DNA from: Wolfiporia cocos
Lineage: Eukaryota > Basidiomycota > Agaricomycetes > Polyporales > Phaeolaceae
Direction of reading: 5' to 3'
Assembly (NCBI GenBank): GCA_029448655.1
Contig: JACCLO010000023.1
Coordinates: 1 to 64,000, forward strand
Length of the DNA stretch: 64,000 nucleotides
Below, one piece after another: positions 32,563 through 45,082 of the stretch. Position numbers and translations under genes: made by a program. The notes below the pieces were generated by a model that was not told the DNA's origin, made no database searches, and saw nothing but the letters and a program-made list of their open reading frames with translations. The first letter of the stretch is position 1. Each line of letters begins with the position of its first letter.

Positions 32563-33100
32563 ACAGGTCTGCGTATGCATCCCCGTTCTAGCAATAGGCG
32601 GGGGATAGGACTACACCGTCTACTGGGTTCTGGGGGAATATGCCTGATCTCCAAGGCTAAGGGGGCGCCTCTGTGCGCAGTATCGAGGACCCAGGACACC
32701 GCTTCTCTAGAAATAGGAAGTGGTTACTGCGGCGATCACCACGTCTCCGCCCATATGACGTAAGGGCCAGCCTTAGTTGCTTGCGACAGGGTCTGTGGGA
32801 AAGCCATAGCACTTAAGCCAATAAGCTGGAGCCAACACGTCTCCGGCTGTGGCGCTGTCTACTTTCAGGTGGATAAGCTCGCATACTGGTCCCCTCAGAT
32901 TCTAGGCTGGGAGTCCGGCTCCAGTGGTGTGAAAACACCCGAATCCATTCCTGGCATGTAGGCCCATGACCAATGTACCCCCCCTCGACTCAAAAGTAGA
33001 CGTCGATGCATACATCAAGAAGCAGACCTAGGGCTCGGATCTATTTTTTCTAGAAAGTCTATACTTGTTACAGTAGTAGCTTACATGTAAGAGCCTAGCC
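32563..33100 (+). other. Leader of Ty3-2, no gene
   Basis: 538 bp between the truncated LTR and the upstream ORF, in the position of the Ty3-1 leader. No sequence complementary to the Ty3-2 LTR start region (CCTCAGTTCTGTTC) was found, so the PBS is lost. Confidence 0.45.
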
Positions 33101-33879
33101 ATGCCCGCCGACAGATGCCCCCGTGCCATGACCGCTTGCTACACCCCTAGGGAGATATGTGAGCTGGAGGCACAAGCGGAACGTGAAAATGACCACGCCG
33201 CGTGCCTCACCCGAACCGAAGCAGAGGAAGCGTGCCCATACAGAAGACTTCAATGGGGTCGGGTCCAGTTGACCCTGAACACCCCGGCCCCCATCATACT
33301 CAGCCACATCCCCGCCTGGCTCACACCAGAGGAAAGAGAATCGATCAGGGAAGAAGGACGGCAACAGCGACAGCGACGTGAAATCCAAGACGCTCGACGT
33401 CTTGCGCGGCAGCAAGCCCGGGACGCCTGTGTGCGATCCCAGGAAGCTGCTGCGCAGGAACGAGCGGCGGAATGCACCCGCCAAGAAGCACTTGAAATGG
33501 AAGCCAGACGCGAAAGGAAGTACCAGGAATGGCTCTCCTTCGGCGAAGGCCAATACAGTGAGGAAGAGTGGGCAGAACGGATCGCAAACCACATCCGGAT
33601 CCAATACAACTGGACACAGCCCAATAAAGACGCTCTCTCCAGCTGGGTCGACTGGTGTGAAATCAAGTGCTCCGAAATCATGTGGTTCGTATGCCACAAG
33701 TCCATGCCCCTCCTTCAACTCTTCACCCAGAAGTGCCAAGCCCTCTACACGGCAATGAACCGCTCCCCCGGCATCCTCAACATGGAGCTTGAAAAACACC
33801 TCGACTCCTATTTTGATGAGTTACAAACGACATGCCAGGCCTGGAGGTGCTCCACCCTCCACGGTCTCATCACGAATAG

Positions 33880-34799
33880 TATCACAAGACGCGCTGCGGA
33901 CCCAATGCAACGTGCTTATGAGTGGCATAATAGCCACTCCCCCAAAAGGGCTACGATAACAGCTCATGCTGCTATCGAGGGTCCAGCTATATCTGCAGTT
34001 CATATTCCCACGCTCGGCGCCTATTAGACACTCTATGGTGTAGGCCATGTATGCCGGCGCCACGTACGGGTAATGTACCCTAGTTATTGCTCCGTAACGT
34101 CTATGATATTATGCTTTCGCATTATCTGTGACATTACCCCCACTTCAAGGATTAACCGTCTCTGGTTAAGGAGATAACTTAGGCTGCATCAAGCCGCCCC
34201 CGGTACTAAGTATCACTTCTACTATGCTTTGTCATTGTGCCTGGTGAAGGGTACCCCCAATCCCTTATACCATTTGGCTTATGACGTGTGTGCCAACCTC
34301 TTGAAGGCCCGACTTACACCCTGGATTTTGGGTGCGGGTTAAGGCTATTTAATAGTAGTTTTTACCACGCAAGCTTTGACCAATCTTATCCCCTGATACC
34401 TTACGGTTATAGAGGGGCCCCATGATACAGGGGGTCACGTGGTGGGTACTTTTCCCTCAGCCGCCAGTGGTTCGGAAGCGCCCCAGGCAGTGGAAATATT
34501 TGCCACCACCCAGGTTCGAACCGGCGACCGGGTGAGCTGTTATTATATCACAAGACGCGCTGCGGACCCAATGCAACGTGCTTATGAGTGGCATAATAGC
34601 CACTCCCCCAAAAGGGCTACGATAACAGCTCATGCTGCTATCGAGGGTCCAGCTATATCTGCAGTTCATATTCCCACGCTCGGCGCCTATTAGACACTCT
34701 ATGGTGTAGGCCATGTATGCCGGCGCCACGTACGGGTAATGTACCCTAGTTATTGCTCCGTAACGTCTATGATATTATGCTTTCGCATTATCTGTGACA
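33880..34799 (-). mobile_element. TRIM: 920-bp terminal-repeat miniature element, TSD AATAG
   Basis: Two LTRs of 254 bp (33880-34133 and 34546-34799), nearly identical, flank 412 bp without coding capacity. AATAG is duplicated at 33875-33879 and 34800-34804. In the sense (minus) direction the LTR is TGTCACAG...CTTGTGATA, the 3' LTR is preceded by GTGGGGGTAA (PPT), and the PBS ATAACAGCTCA just inside the 5' LTR is complementary to TGAGCTGTTAT within the LTR. The inner region holds a tRNA T-arm-like GGTTCGAACC. A structurally complete non-autonomous LTR element. Confidence 0.93.
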
Positions 34800-34959
34800 A
34801 ATAGGGAGCAACGTCGTTTCCTACGCAACGTCAGCAAAGTTGTCAAGTATGTCTTCGCCGATAAGGACCCTTACAGAAACCTTATCTCGATAGCGGAGGG
34901 GTTAAAGGCACACCCAATTGCCATACCGGAGAAGTGGGAGTTAATGCATGGCGACAATG

Positions 34960-35488
34960 TGACACAGACCTGTGTCATCCCACCACCGCCCGCGCCCTAT
35001 AGCCTCCTAGCCCTGACTCCCCTACACGCCGCCTTTCAGATACCAGAGGGCCCAACGATGCTTGTGGCTGGTCGAGGGTAGTCCTAATGCACTACAGCGG
35101 GGTCGAGGTTCTCCCAGGCTAGTCGTCAAGAGGGTAGAGCATGCAGAGGGGGATTTGCAAGTAAGGGGGCCTAAGCTTCAGAGTTAGATTGAGAAGTCTG
35201 AGGAGTACACCTCAGACCTTCTAGCTTTTAAGTACAGGAGTAGCGCTGTATCTACCAAGTCCTAAGCTGGCCCTAAAGCAACGTGGCCTGTGCGCACGTG
35301 CCTAAATGTCAGGGGACTAGACCGCTACATAGAAACCCTGTACCCTAGTCACGTTACATACGGGTTATCTTATCTGCTACTCAACCAAGCGTGCGGTGTT
35401 ATCTATACATCACGTGACCTGAATACTTAAAGTCTTTAGTTTGACACTGAGAGGGGGCATTCACCCAGTGTCCCGGAAAACCGTGACA
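34960..35488 (-). mobile_element. Solo LTR (529 bp), TSD CAATG
   Basis: Minus-strand LTR with plus-strand edges TGACACAGACC and AACCGTGACA. CAATG lies at 34955-34959 and 35489-35493. The hairpin GTCTGAGG/CCTCAGAC at 35196-35217 is next to the promoter. Confidence 0.92.
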
Positions 35489-35507
35489 CAATGACGACCT
35501 AGAGTAG

Positions 35508-35808
35508 AAATCTGTATTTTTGGTGTCTAAATGGCAGAATGACTTAAAGTGGCATAAAAAGGCTCGAAGACCTGTAAAGGCTTCACACGTGAGAACTCAC
35601 TTGCAAAGGGAGTCATAAGCTCATCCGAATCTTCTTTCCCCTTTTAAGTCCTACAGATTGCGTAAAGAAAAATACTAACCAGAAAACTTCCAAAAGCAAT
35701 TCCGACCACTCGCAGCCAAACCACACATGAAGAGTCCGAGTGATTGGCAGGAACTGCCAGCTTGAGCTCCACGGAGCGACCGCTCCGGTCGACACCGCCC
35801 CCCATCCC
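35508..35808 (+). other. Spacer and decayed gag start of Ty3-2
   Basis: The first part resembles the spacer with 15-mer repeats before Ty3-1 gag. The gag frame can be followed backwards from 36444 through the LTR insertion to about 35730, where a TGA blocks it. No start codon remains. Confidence 0.5.
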
Positions 35809-36443
35809 TGACACAAGACTACTCACTTATGGTAATAAGCGTTGAGGTTGCTGGTTAGGCGATAGCTTTGAGGTTGTCGAGTAGACAAGAACTGTAAGCG
35901 AGTAGAGCAGGGCGCGATGAGTTGTTAACTCGAAGTGCAAATGCAATGAATAGAATCTGAGGTGTTAACGCTCAGATATCGTAGTATATATACATGTTAT
36001 ATAAGACCCCTAACAGTCTTATTACCTAATCTAATTACCCCAATACGGAGGACAGGTCCTCGAATACCTAAGTACTTAGTAATTACAAGTAAATACATAT
36101 GCCGATCAATACCGGGATATAGGTGTGCGGCGTAGGCCGTGCGAATGGCGTATAGTGCACAATCATTAGTCAGTTGGAGGTGTGACCAAATGCCGGTCCG
36201 CTGATCTAATGGATATGACGTTGTACGGACGAAACGTCCGATTGGCTACAAGAATAGACATGTGACTTTATGGGAACTTCCGTAGATTAGATACCGTTGT
36301 TACGGCAGATAAGACGGCCATCATTCGGCTTGTATGTAACGAATAGTTACCAACCAGTTAAGCCATAGTTAGGCGTATGAACCGTAGATAAATTCGTAGA
36401 AATATGGGAAAAATAGTATTAATACTAGGAAAATCTTGTGACA
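35809..36443 (-). mobile_element. Solo LTR, Ty3-1 type (635 bp), TSD ATCCC
   Basis: Reverse complement TGTCACAAGATTTTCC...CTTGTGTCA, related to the Ty3-1 LTR along its length. ATCCC is at 35804-35808 and 36444-36448. The hairpin TCTGAG/CTCAGA and ATTCTATTCATTG occupy the same promoter position. Confidence 0.93.
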
Positions 36444-37619
36444 ATCCCTACTCAAGAACCTAATGCACCCAGCACCAGCCGAACCAGGCCCCCTGGGGCT
36501 TTCGATGAGAGCATCATGTTGGGAATTGCCGACCCCTGGCAAAGCACCAGGAACGACGAAGAGGAAGAGGACGAAGACACTTCAGGAAACAGGGTGTTCA
36601 TTGCCCCCGTCATTTCACCCCCATCCTACTTCCCCAAACCAGATTATCCCAACCCAATCGCACCTCTCACGGAAGATTCCACTATTCAGGAACTCATTGA
36701 TACAGCACTCACCACCGCTCCACCAATCCCCCAAGCCCTCAGGAGATACAACAGGATCAGGATAGATCACGAGCAATTCGGCTATCCGACCCTGGAAGAA
36801 GTGGTGAGACACCTATTGGAAAATGTTGATGATGCCCGACTAGAAGCCCCGCCTGTGCAAGCAGCAACAAATAGCATGTACCTCAGCACCCAGCTCACCA
36901 AGACGTACACAGATCACGTCACAGTTCTCCAACGCGGTCGAATCGACCAACGTCTACAGTTGTACCACCAAAAGTACAACAAACTCCGAAACTACACCTA
37001 CCACCTCCACCAACGCATACAAGACCTCGAATCGAGGGACACGGCTGTCTTCCAGGACCAACTTGATGTCCTGTGAGCTGACCTCGAAAAGGTCAAGAAT
37101 GCGCAACCGGCAAACATCCAAATCACGGCAATCCCCACCTCCGCGCAAAAACAGATCAACAACCTCAAAGCGGAAGTTGCGGCCCTGAAAGCTGCAGCAG
37201 CCACCGCTCCCTCGACAGGCACCACGCTCACGGTGGCACCTCGTGCTACCCCCCCACCATCTTTCAGTGGCGAAGGGAAGGACAACGTCGAGGAGTGGTT
37301 GTTTAAGGTCCACGTCTATCACGGTCATATGAAATATACCACAGACCGTGAGCACATCAGAGACGCCCTGACCCGGATCACCAGAACGGCATTCAAGTAC
37401 TTTACCAACCTACAGGAAAAGTACAGCGCTGGAGGGAACATCGGAACGTGGGCGGAGTTCGAGACACGGTTGAAGCGGACGTATGAGAAAAAGACGCAGA
37501 AGGAAATCGCCCAAAACGAGCTGGACAAGCACTTCTCCAGCGATGCAGGAATTGCGAGATGTAAGAAATCCTTCTTCATCTACTGTGAAGAATTCCACCA
37601 ACTAGCCAAACTCACCGGC

Positions 37620-38330
37620 TGTTACGGTTATTTTTAATTTTTCGAATATCGACAGAACTCACCACCGGGCGAATACGATACAGGGACTTGTTGCGCAACC
37701 AACCCCCTGGCTACTCGTGACTCTACTGGGCGTATCCCCAGTTGAATTAGCATGTAGGGCGTGTTTCACTTTTGACAGATCCAACTCTGTCCCTGTTTCA
37801 TGTTTATCATTCGTTAGCTGACAGATGGCGTTCAACTGCCATCATCATTTCTATCTATCGCTTCAGACATATCACTACATACTTATCAAACGTTTGGTAC
37901 TATAGCGTAGATAGTAGCGGTGACATCTGGGACGAACTTGACCTCTGAAACTTAGTGTAGTATAAAAGCTCATGTACTTATTGTCGAAGCTCTCCAGCTT
38001 GACCTTGTTGTATAAACAAGAAGTCTTATACTCGTTCTCAAATGTAGGAAACTACGCTCAGTATTTCTCACTCAAGCAATCGAACGACTAAGTCCTCGAA
38101 GTGCACACTGACTTCTCGGACTTAGGCGAGTCTTATATTCTATTCGACTCGCACCTGAACAGATTATATCCTCTAACGCGTATTGGATATTAACCGATCT
38201 CCTAAGGACTTCACTTAGGACCCGAAGGCATCTAACGAGTATTTGCCTTGCATACGGCTATACGCCCACGTGCAGAAGAACGATCTATATTCGCGACTTG
38301 AATATACGAGCGGGTATTCGACCCGTAACA
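37620..38330 (+). mobile_element. Solo LTR (711 bp), TGTTAC family, TSD CCGGC
   Basis: TGTTACGGTT...CGACCCGTAACA between CCGGC at 37615-37619 and 38331-38335. A close relative is at 41459-42171. The promoter region has AGTATAAAAGC. Confidence 0.95.
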
Positions 38331-38534
38331 CCGGCTACGAAAATGCATCACTGCAGAAGAAACTTGAGGACACGCTGCCGGCTGACTTGAAAAAGCAGTT
38401 TGGTGTATTCGAGAGTATAGGAATGGGATTCAAGGCACCGGAAGAATGGGAAGTGTACCTCGACGCAAATATCAACCTCTACAAGAAGACGAACCCTAAC
38501 GATCTGGAAGGGCAGCACATCTTCATAAAGGACG

Positions 38535-38997
38535 TGTCACGGATTTTGTGGCATTTTAGGCTGACTGCCAGATCCCGGGCTCGAACCCGGTCCTCCTCGT
38601 ATATAGTCACCTGACATGCACTCCCATGTAGCATAGTGGTACGTTGCTACTTCACATACTCTAGACTTACGTAACACGGTCACGCGTAGCTACTGCTTAT
38701 GTCATCTTGTATAGCATGTGCCTTGCGTAGCGCATGGGCCACCTTTAGGGCAGCCTGATACTTAGATGCTTCAGCAGCTACTCATGTATTTAGCTACTGC
38801 GCTTGGGCCTTACTGCCCAAGCTTGTTAATCTCGATGTTGGGGCGTGTCCCTCGGTCTTACTCTTCTCCACTGCGTGCAGGCCGTCTTCGACACCCTCTA
38901 GCCTCTACTCTAGTACATGCTAGTCTGAGGATCCCTTGCACTGCGCTTGGGCCCTAGGGGAGCACCTATGGATGACAACGTTGAGTATTCCGTGTCA
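38535..38997 (+). mobile_element. Solo LTR (463 bp), TSD GGACG
   Basis: TGTCACGGATTTTG...TTCCGTGTCA between GGACG at 38530-38534 and 38998-39002. Hairpin GCTTGGGC/GCCCAAGC, loop CTTACT (38801-38822). Near its 5' end are a B-box-like CTCGAACCCGG in antisense and a TAGCATAGTGG A-box-like motif in sense. Confidence 0.94.
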
Positions 38998-39497
38998 GGA
39001 CGATAAGAAAAAGGACGAACCCCAAAAGAAGAAGGACACGCCTGCAAAGGTGACTACTACAACCTCCGAGAAGAAACCAAAGGAGGGTCCGGCGACAAAA
39101 CCAATTCCGTCGGATGTTCCCGCGGGATTGAAGTGGGTAAAAAAACCAGTATGGCAAGCTAAACCTCTGGGTACCGCCTCACCAATGCGGCCAGTGTAAG
39201 CGCCCAAACTGTACCTACCAGGAGGGGAAATGCAAGTGGGACGTGACGAAAGTCCGACCCAAAGCGGATAAGAAGGGGGCTCAACAATCTAACAGTGGCA
39301 ACCCCCCCGCATATCAACAAGGCAACGGCGGCCGGTTTGTCAAGGTGACCACTACAGAAACGTGGATCCCTGACGACACCAAAAACCATGGACAATTCCT
39401 CTGTCCAGTCATCCGCGCACATTGAGGAAGAACGTCCAGAAAGCAGTACTCCGGTGAATTCCCATGCCCCCATTGGTGAAGCACCCAATTGGGGGAC

Positions 39498-40011
39498 TGA
39501 CCCAGAAACCTTGGGTCCAACCCTACTACCGCCCAAACGCTTATCTCTATGTCTCACCCCTAACTCAACTCCATCCTAACGTCGAGGAGGGCCTAGGGGC
39601 TCTAATCCTAGGGAGGGCCTACAAGGCGAGAGTCTGACGCTGAGGTCGAGTATGGCGACACGCAGACGAGCAAGGGTAGTCAAATAGTAGAGAAGGTGTT
39701 TAAGGGGGAATGCACCCCTGTGAGGCTACATTGAACTGTCTGAGGAGTACGCCTCAGACTGGACTAGCTTATATACATGCGACGCAACATAACTAGCTAA
39801 CCTTGCCCTAAAGCAACGAGGCCTGTGCGCCCGCGCCTAGTAGAGGCTGTGCTACTACATCACATGTCTTATCACGTTACATACGGGTATCTTATCAGTT
39901 ACTCTCCATCGCGCGCGGCTATCTTTATAAGTCAGGTGATTGAACGTTGAAGTCGTTAGTTCGAACCGCGGGGTGGCCAAAAGCCCAGCGCCATAGCGTA
40001 AAACTGTGACA
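39498..40011 (-). mobile_element. Solo LTR (514 bp), TSD GGGAC
   Basis: Plus-strand edges TGACCCAGAAACC and AAACTGTGACA, with GGGAC at 39493-39497 and 40012-40016. Hairpin GTCTGAGG/CCTCAGAC at 39738-39759. GTTCGAACCGCGG lies near the sense 5' end, in antisense. Confidence 0.92.
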
Positions 40012-41458
40012 GGGACTATGTATATCCCATGGCAATTGATTGCCCAAATTCAACCCGAGCGCCCAGCTAACGCTCCGGGTTTTCCCCTTCAGCACATGTG
40101 AACCCTTGCCCATGTGTACTAGTATTACGGCTCAGACAGTAGACCCTCTTGTAAATAACTGCGAAAAACTATTCCAATTTTATGAGAACAATGCGTGTGA
40201 CAAGTCCCGATCTTTTCAGATCTGGGTTGACTTGTGGGTCTATGGCCAGAAAGTGCAAGGCCTAGCATTAATCTACTCCAGTGCAACGTTATTGGTCATA
40301 AACTCAGACTTTGTTGAAAAACATCATCTAGTTACCCACGAGAAAAGAGACCCTTTTTGGATCCACAACGCAGATGGAACCTATAATAAGAATGGTCTCA
40401 TAAACAAGTCAGTGAAAGGATTCATGCAACACGGAGAACATAAGGAAAAAATATACCTTACCGTCATGAAAATCCATAACCTAGACTTGATCCTGGGATA
40501 TGACTGGTTAAAGAAGCACAACCCGGAGTTCGATTGGGAAACTGGTAAAATGGAATATCGGTGTGGCACTTCGTGCCCCCACGCTAAGGAATCATCCCCT
40601 CATTAGGAAGAAGAAGTTGCAACTGACGAAGAAGAAGGTACAGAACAACGCGACCTATGGGATTCCACGCTAGATGCGATCAGAGATGGAAATCCCGATG
40701 ATCTGTTTATCAAATGGATTGGAACCCTGTCCAACGAGGAATTGGTACTCCTCGTAGGAATGGTAGGAGAAATCCACCAAGGTGAACCAGAAGCAGCTGC
40801 TGAAAAGTGGCAGCAATTGGTCCCAAAGGAATATTGGGAATTTGTTCCCACGGTATTTTCACAGAAAGCATCCGAGTGAATGCCATCTCGGAAGCCCTAT
40901 GATCACACCATCAATTTCAAAGAAGGCGCTCCCATGCCCACACCGGCCAAACCATATTCCCTCTCACCAAAGGAAGAAAATTCCCTTCGACAATGGATAG
41001 CAGAAGAGAAGCGGAAAGGATATATCTGCGACTCCCTGTCACCCCTAGCCAGTCCAGTATTTCTCGTAGCCAAGAAAGACGGAACACTACACATGGTCAT
41101 TGACTACCAAAAATTGAACGACATCACGGTGGGCAACAAATACCCAATACCCCGAATATCTGACCTCATCGACCAACTCTCATCAGCTTCAATCTTCACA
41201 AAAATCAATTTCAGATGGGGTTACAACAATGTTCAGATAAGGGACGGAGATGAATGAAAAACTGCATTCATCACCAAACAAGGGCTATACGAGGCCACCG
41301 TCATGTATTTTGGTTTCAAGAACACACCAGGCACTTTCCAAGCAATGATGAACGACGTCCTCAAGGACTTCATTGCAACCAGAAAAGTGATCGTCTACTT
41401 GGACAACATACTAATCTTTGGAAATGACTTAGCGGAACATTGTCGGATCACCAGGGCA

Positions 41459-42171
41459 TGTTACAGTTATTTTGATTTTTCGAACGCTGACGGAACTCAC
41501 CACTGGGTAAATACGATACAGGGACTTGTTGCACAACCAACCCCCCTGGCTACTCGTGACTCGTACTGGGCGCATCCCCAGTTGTATTAGCTTAGAGGGC
41601 GCGTTTCATCCTTGGCAGATCCAACTCTGCCCTCGTTTCATGTTCATCGTTTATTAGTTGACAGATGGTGTTCAACCGCCATCATCATTCCTATCTATCG
41701 TCTCAGATATATCACTACATACTTATCAAACGTTTGGAACTATAGCGTAGATAGTAGCGGTAACATCAGGGACGGACTTGACCCCTAAAACCTAACGTAG
41801 TATATAAACTCATGTACTTACTGTCGAGGCTCCTCAGCTCGACCTTGTTGTACAAACAAGAAGTCTTATACTCGTTCTCAAACGTAGGAAACTACGCTCA
41901 GTATTTCTCTCTTGAGCAATCGAACGACTAAGTCCTTGAAAGTGCACATTGACTTCTCGGACTTAGGCGAGTCTTATATTCTATTAGACTCGCACCTGAA
42001 CAGATTATATCCTCTAACGCATATTGGATATTAACCGATCTCCTAAGGATTTCACTTAGGACCCGAAGGCATCTAACGAGTATTTGCCTTGCATACGGCG
42101 ACGTGCCTACGTGCAGAAGAACGATCTATATTCGCGACTCGAATATACGAACGGGTATTCGACCCGTAACA
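41459..42171 (+). mobile_element. Solo LTR (713 bp), TGTTAC family, TSD GGGCA
   Basis: TGTTACAGTT...CGACCCGTAACA between GGGCA at 41454-41458 and 42172-42176. Closely similar to the LTR at 37620-38330. Confidence 0.95.
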
Positions 42172-42516
42172 GGGCAGTCCTGAAAAGGCTCCAGGAAAAC
42201 GACTTATTTGCCAAACCCGAGAAATGCTTCTTCAAACAGAAGAGCATTGAATACCTTGGTATGATAATTTCGAAAGGGAGAATCGAGATGGACCTGTCGA
42301 AATTAGGCGGAGTCTTAAACTGGCCACAGCCCACCAAGGTGAAAGAAGTACAGGTGTTTTTAGGATTTGCCAACTTCTACAGACGGTTCATCAAGGACTT
42401 CTCGAAAATCGTGAAGCCCCTGACCACACTAACGAAGAAATCCGAAGCATGGCATTGGGATGAAGCACAGGAAGAAGCTTTCCAGAAGCTCAAAACGGCC
42501 TTTACAATGGCCCCCA

Positions 42517-43075
42517 TGTCACGGATATCCCGTAGGGGGTCCGGTACAGCCCTTGCTATAGGTTATACGGGCGGCGCTAGGCGTACGCCGCTCCTCTGAG
42601 CCTCAGCCACCTCCACGTACGTTCCAGAATCTGTAGGTCACCTGACTGTTAGGTTAGCGCTGTAGGGTAGTGCGCGTCTCAGGTACTCACGTTACAGTCA
42701 CACCCATCACATGGTCACTATAGTTACATGTAGTCATGTGCCCTCTTAGATACTGCGCACAGGCCACGTCTTTAGGGCAGCCATTACTGGCTAGCTATTC
42801 ATGTATAAGTACGACGGATGAGGACTTACATCCTCATCCTTGAGATTCTCATCAATGCACATCTGTGCCTCTCTCACTACTTTCCTGCGTGATCTCTGGC
42901 CCGGGGCCCCTCTTCGTCTTACTTGACTGTGTGCCAGCCTCTGCATGTCGACTTAGGAGTTCCCCCTTGTGGGATACAGCCGACGTTCACCTCTGTTGGT
43001 GTTGGAACACCGCCCTGTCAGGCGTGTAGGGTTTCCCCAGTTGCCTGGGTCGCACAGACGAGTGAGTCTGTGACA
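42517..43075 (+). mobile_element. Solo LTR (559 bp), imperfect TSD CCCCA/CCCCG
   Basis: TGTCACGGATATCC...GTCTGTGACA. The flanks CCCCA (42512-42516) and CCCCG (43076-43080) differ at the last base. Removing it restores the pol frame at APV. Hairpin GGATGAGGA/TCCTCATCC, loop CTTACA (42816-42839). Related to the LTR at 56079 by CTTGCTATAGGTTATACGGG. Confidence 0.88.
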
Positions 43076-45082
43076 CCCCGTCTTACAAATTCCGGATAAG
43101 GTTCAGAAATTTTGAGTTGAAGCCGATGCATTGGACTTCGCAACAGGAGCAGTCTTGTCACAGTATTCACCGGAAAGCCAGAAATGGCACCCGTGTGCTT
43201 TTTACTCGGCAGCTATGACAGCCCCTGAACAGAATTACGAAATTTACGACAAGGAAATGTTGGCGATCATTCAAGCACTAGAAGAATGGCGCCACTACCT
43301 TGAAGGACACCTGGAGAAATTCGAAGTATGGTCGGATCACCTTAACCTGACCTACTTCAAGATGGCACAAAAGCTAACTCGGAGACAAGCGAGATGGGCA
43401 CTTTACCTATCACGATTTAACTTCACCATGCACCACAAGCCAGGGAAAACAATGCTCACTGTGGACCCTCTGTCCAGGAGACCAGACCATGAAGAAGGGG
43501 TGGAACTCAATAATCAAGACAAAATCTTGTTAAAACCAGATTTTTTTGTCAAATTTGCACAAGAACTCGCCATTCTTGCGATCGAGCCCTCACATAAGTC
43601 AGTCAACCATGATGACGATCCCCAAAGGGAAATCCGCAAAGCATTGCTAGACGACGAGGTAACCAAAGACTACAAAGGCCTATTGCAGTCAGGACCTCGC
43701 AAATTTGGAAAGGCGCTAAAGGAGTGGAACTATGAAAATGGTTTGCTCCTTTACAGGAACAAGATCTATGTACCAAAGCTGCCAGAGCACCTTAGGAATA
43801 GGGTCTTAGAAATGCACCATGATCACCCATCAACGGGAGATGGAAGACATACGAACTCATCTCACGCAACTACTGGTGGCCAGGACTTACCAACTCAGTA
43901 AAGAAATATGTACAGAGCTGTGACACCTGCCAAAGAATGAAAAATCGGCCCGAAAAGCCATACGGCCCGCTACAACCTAACAAGGTACCAACCGCCCCGT
44001 GGGAAATCATCACGACAGATTTCATCATGTATCTTCCAAAGTCTAAAATAGACGGGAAAACATATGATGCTATCATGGTGATTGTAGACCGCCTGACAAA
44101 ACGTGCCCGGTTCTTCCCTATCTCCAGCAAATTCGGAACAAAGGATCTCATAAGAGTCCTATATGGAAGGTTTTACCCAATTCATGGGTTGCCGAAACGT
44201 ATCATTTCCGATCGCGGAGTATAGTTCGCATCAGAACTCTTCGGAGAATGGTGTAAACTGCTGGGAATAGAACACACAATGACAATGGCTTACCACCCAC
44301 AGGCAGATGGACAGACAGAAAGAACAAATCAGACGTTGGAACAATATCTCGGATGCTACGTAAACACATACAGGAAGGACAACTGGTCACAGTTTCTTCC
44401 CACTGCGGAATTCGCGTACAACAACGCAGCATCCGAAACAACGAAACTGTCACCATTTTACGTTGAACTCGGAAGGCACCCAAGGGCAGGCCCGGCAGAT
44501 TTAGCAATTCAGCAGAAAGCAGATCTGAACAAAATCGCAACCGAGAGATGGAATGCACAGGAGCAGGCGAAAGCCACCATGCAACTAGCAGCAGAACGAA
44601 TGAAGTGGTACTATGACCAAACGGTCAAGAAAGTTCCCTTCAAGGTTGGAGACAAAGTGATGATCGGCATACGGGATTACCAGACATCCAAAAGGAGTTT
44701 GGCCCCGCGTTACATAGGACCATTCAAAATTATCGAACAATTGTCCCCCGTAACGTTCAGGTTACACCTGGATGCACAATACTGAGCATATCACCCGGTC
44801 TTCCATGCTTTGAAGCTAGTTCCCTACACAGGATCACAGGAGGCACCCGAACCTGACGAACAGGGAGAATACGAAGTAGAGGAAATCCTCAACCACCAAT
44901 ACACGGCACATGGAAAACTCCAGTTGCTCGTAAGATGGAAGGGATACACTCAGGGAGAGGATACATGGGAAGACGAAGCGACACTTCAAAATGCAAAGAA
45001 AATCGTCGATGAGTACAAGCAAAAGCATAAACTCAACTACCTCCCCCACGATGAAGTACACGCAACCCACGAATCAGAATAG

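Larger units (their letters stand above)
33101..35507 (+). pseudogene. Upstream ORF of Ty3-2, cut by TRIM and a solo LTR
   Basis: Reading 33101-33879, 34805-34959 and 35494-35507 as one frame gives an open protein of about 315 residues ending DDLE-stop. The junctions are at the duplicated AATAG and CAATG. The protein has a Cys- and Glu/Gln/Arg-rich coiled region at about residues 70-150 (a repeated RxxARxxARxxC style), then a helical C-terminal part aligning with the Ty3-1 upstream ORF. The frame carries no point stop, so it was disrupted only by insertion. That differs from the rest of Ty3-2 and suggests a relatively late constraint or chance. Confidence 0.8.
36444..40101 (+). pseudogene. 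Ty3-2 gag, split by three LTRs
   Basis: Coding pieces 36444-37619, 38331-38534, 39003-39497 and 40017-40101, with a TGA at 37074 in the coiled-coil part. The capsid core has PPPSFSGEGKDNVEEWL near 37250 and AHVPMF-equivalent segments, aligning to Ty3-1 Gag. The Lys-rich tail follows after the LTR at 38535. The frame ends HM-TGA like Ty3-1, but the next base pair changes TGATG to TGAAC, removing the pol start. Confidence 0.85.
40102..45082 (+). pseudogene. Ty3-2 pol, split by two LTRs and mutated
   Basis: Protease region about 40130-40604: the catalytic DSGA is replaced by YSSA, while ILGYDWL remains near 40497. RT pieces about 40880-41458 and 42177-42516: YLDD reads YLDN at about 41398 and a TGA lies at 41255. 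RNase H and the start of integrase at 43080-43840. Integrase core at about 43900-44785, with a frame break near 43840 and a TAG near 44222 in the SDRG motif. Chromodomain about 44870-45030 (YEVEEIL, LLVRWKG, DTWED). The frame continues past the point where Ty3-1 has its TAG, with GAG there, to 45082. Confidence 0.9.

Noticed and set aside
33095..33799. 234-codon minus-strand frame
   Set aside because: Shadow of the upstream ORF of Ty3-2, which continues in frame across two insertions.
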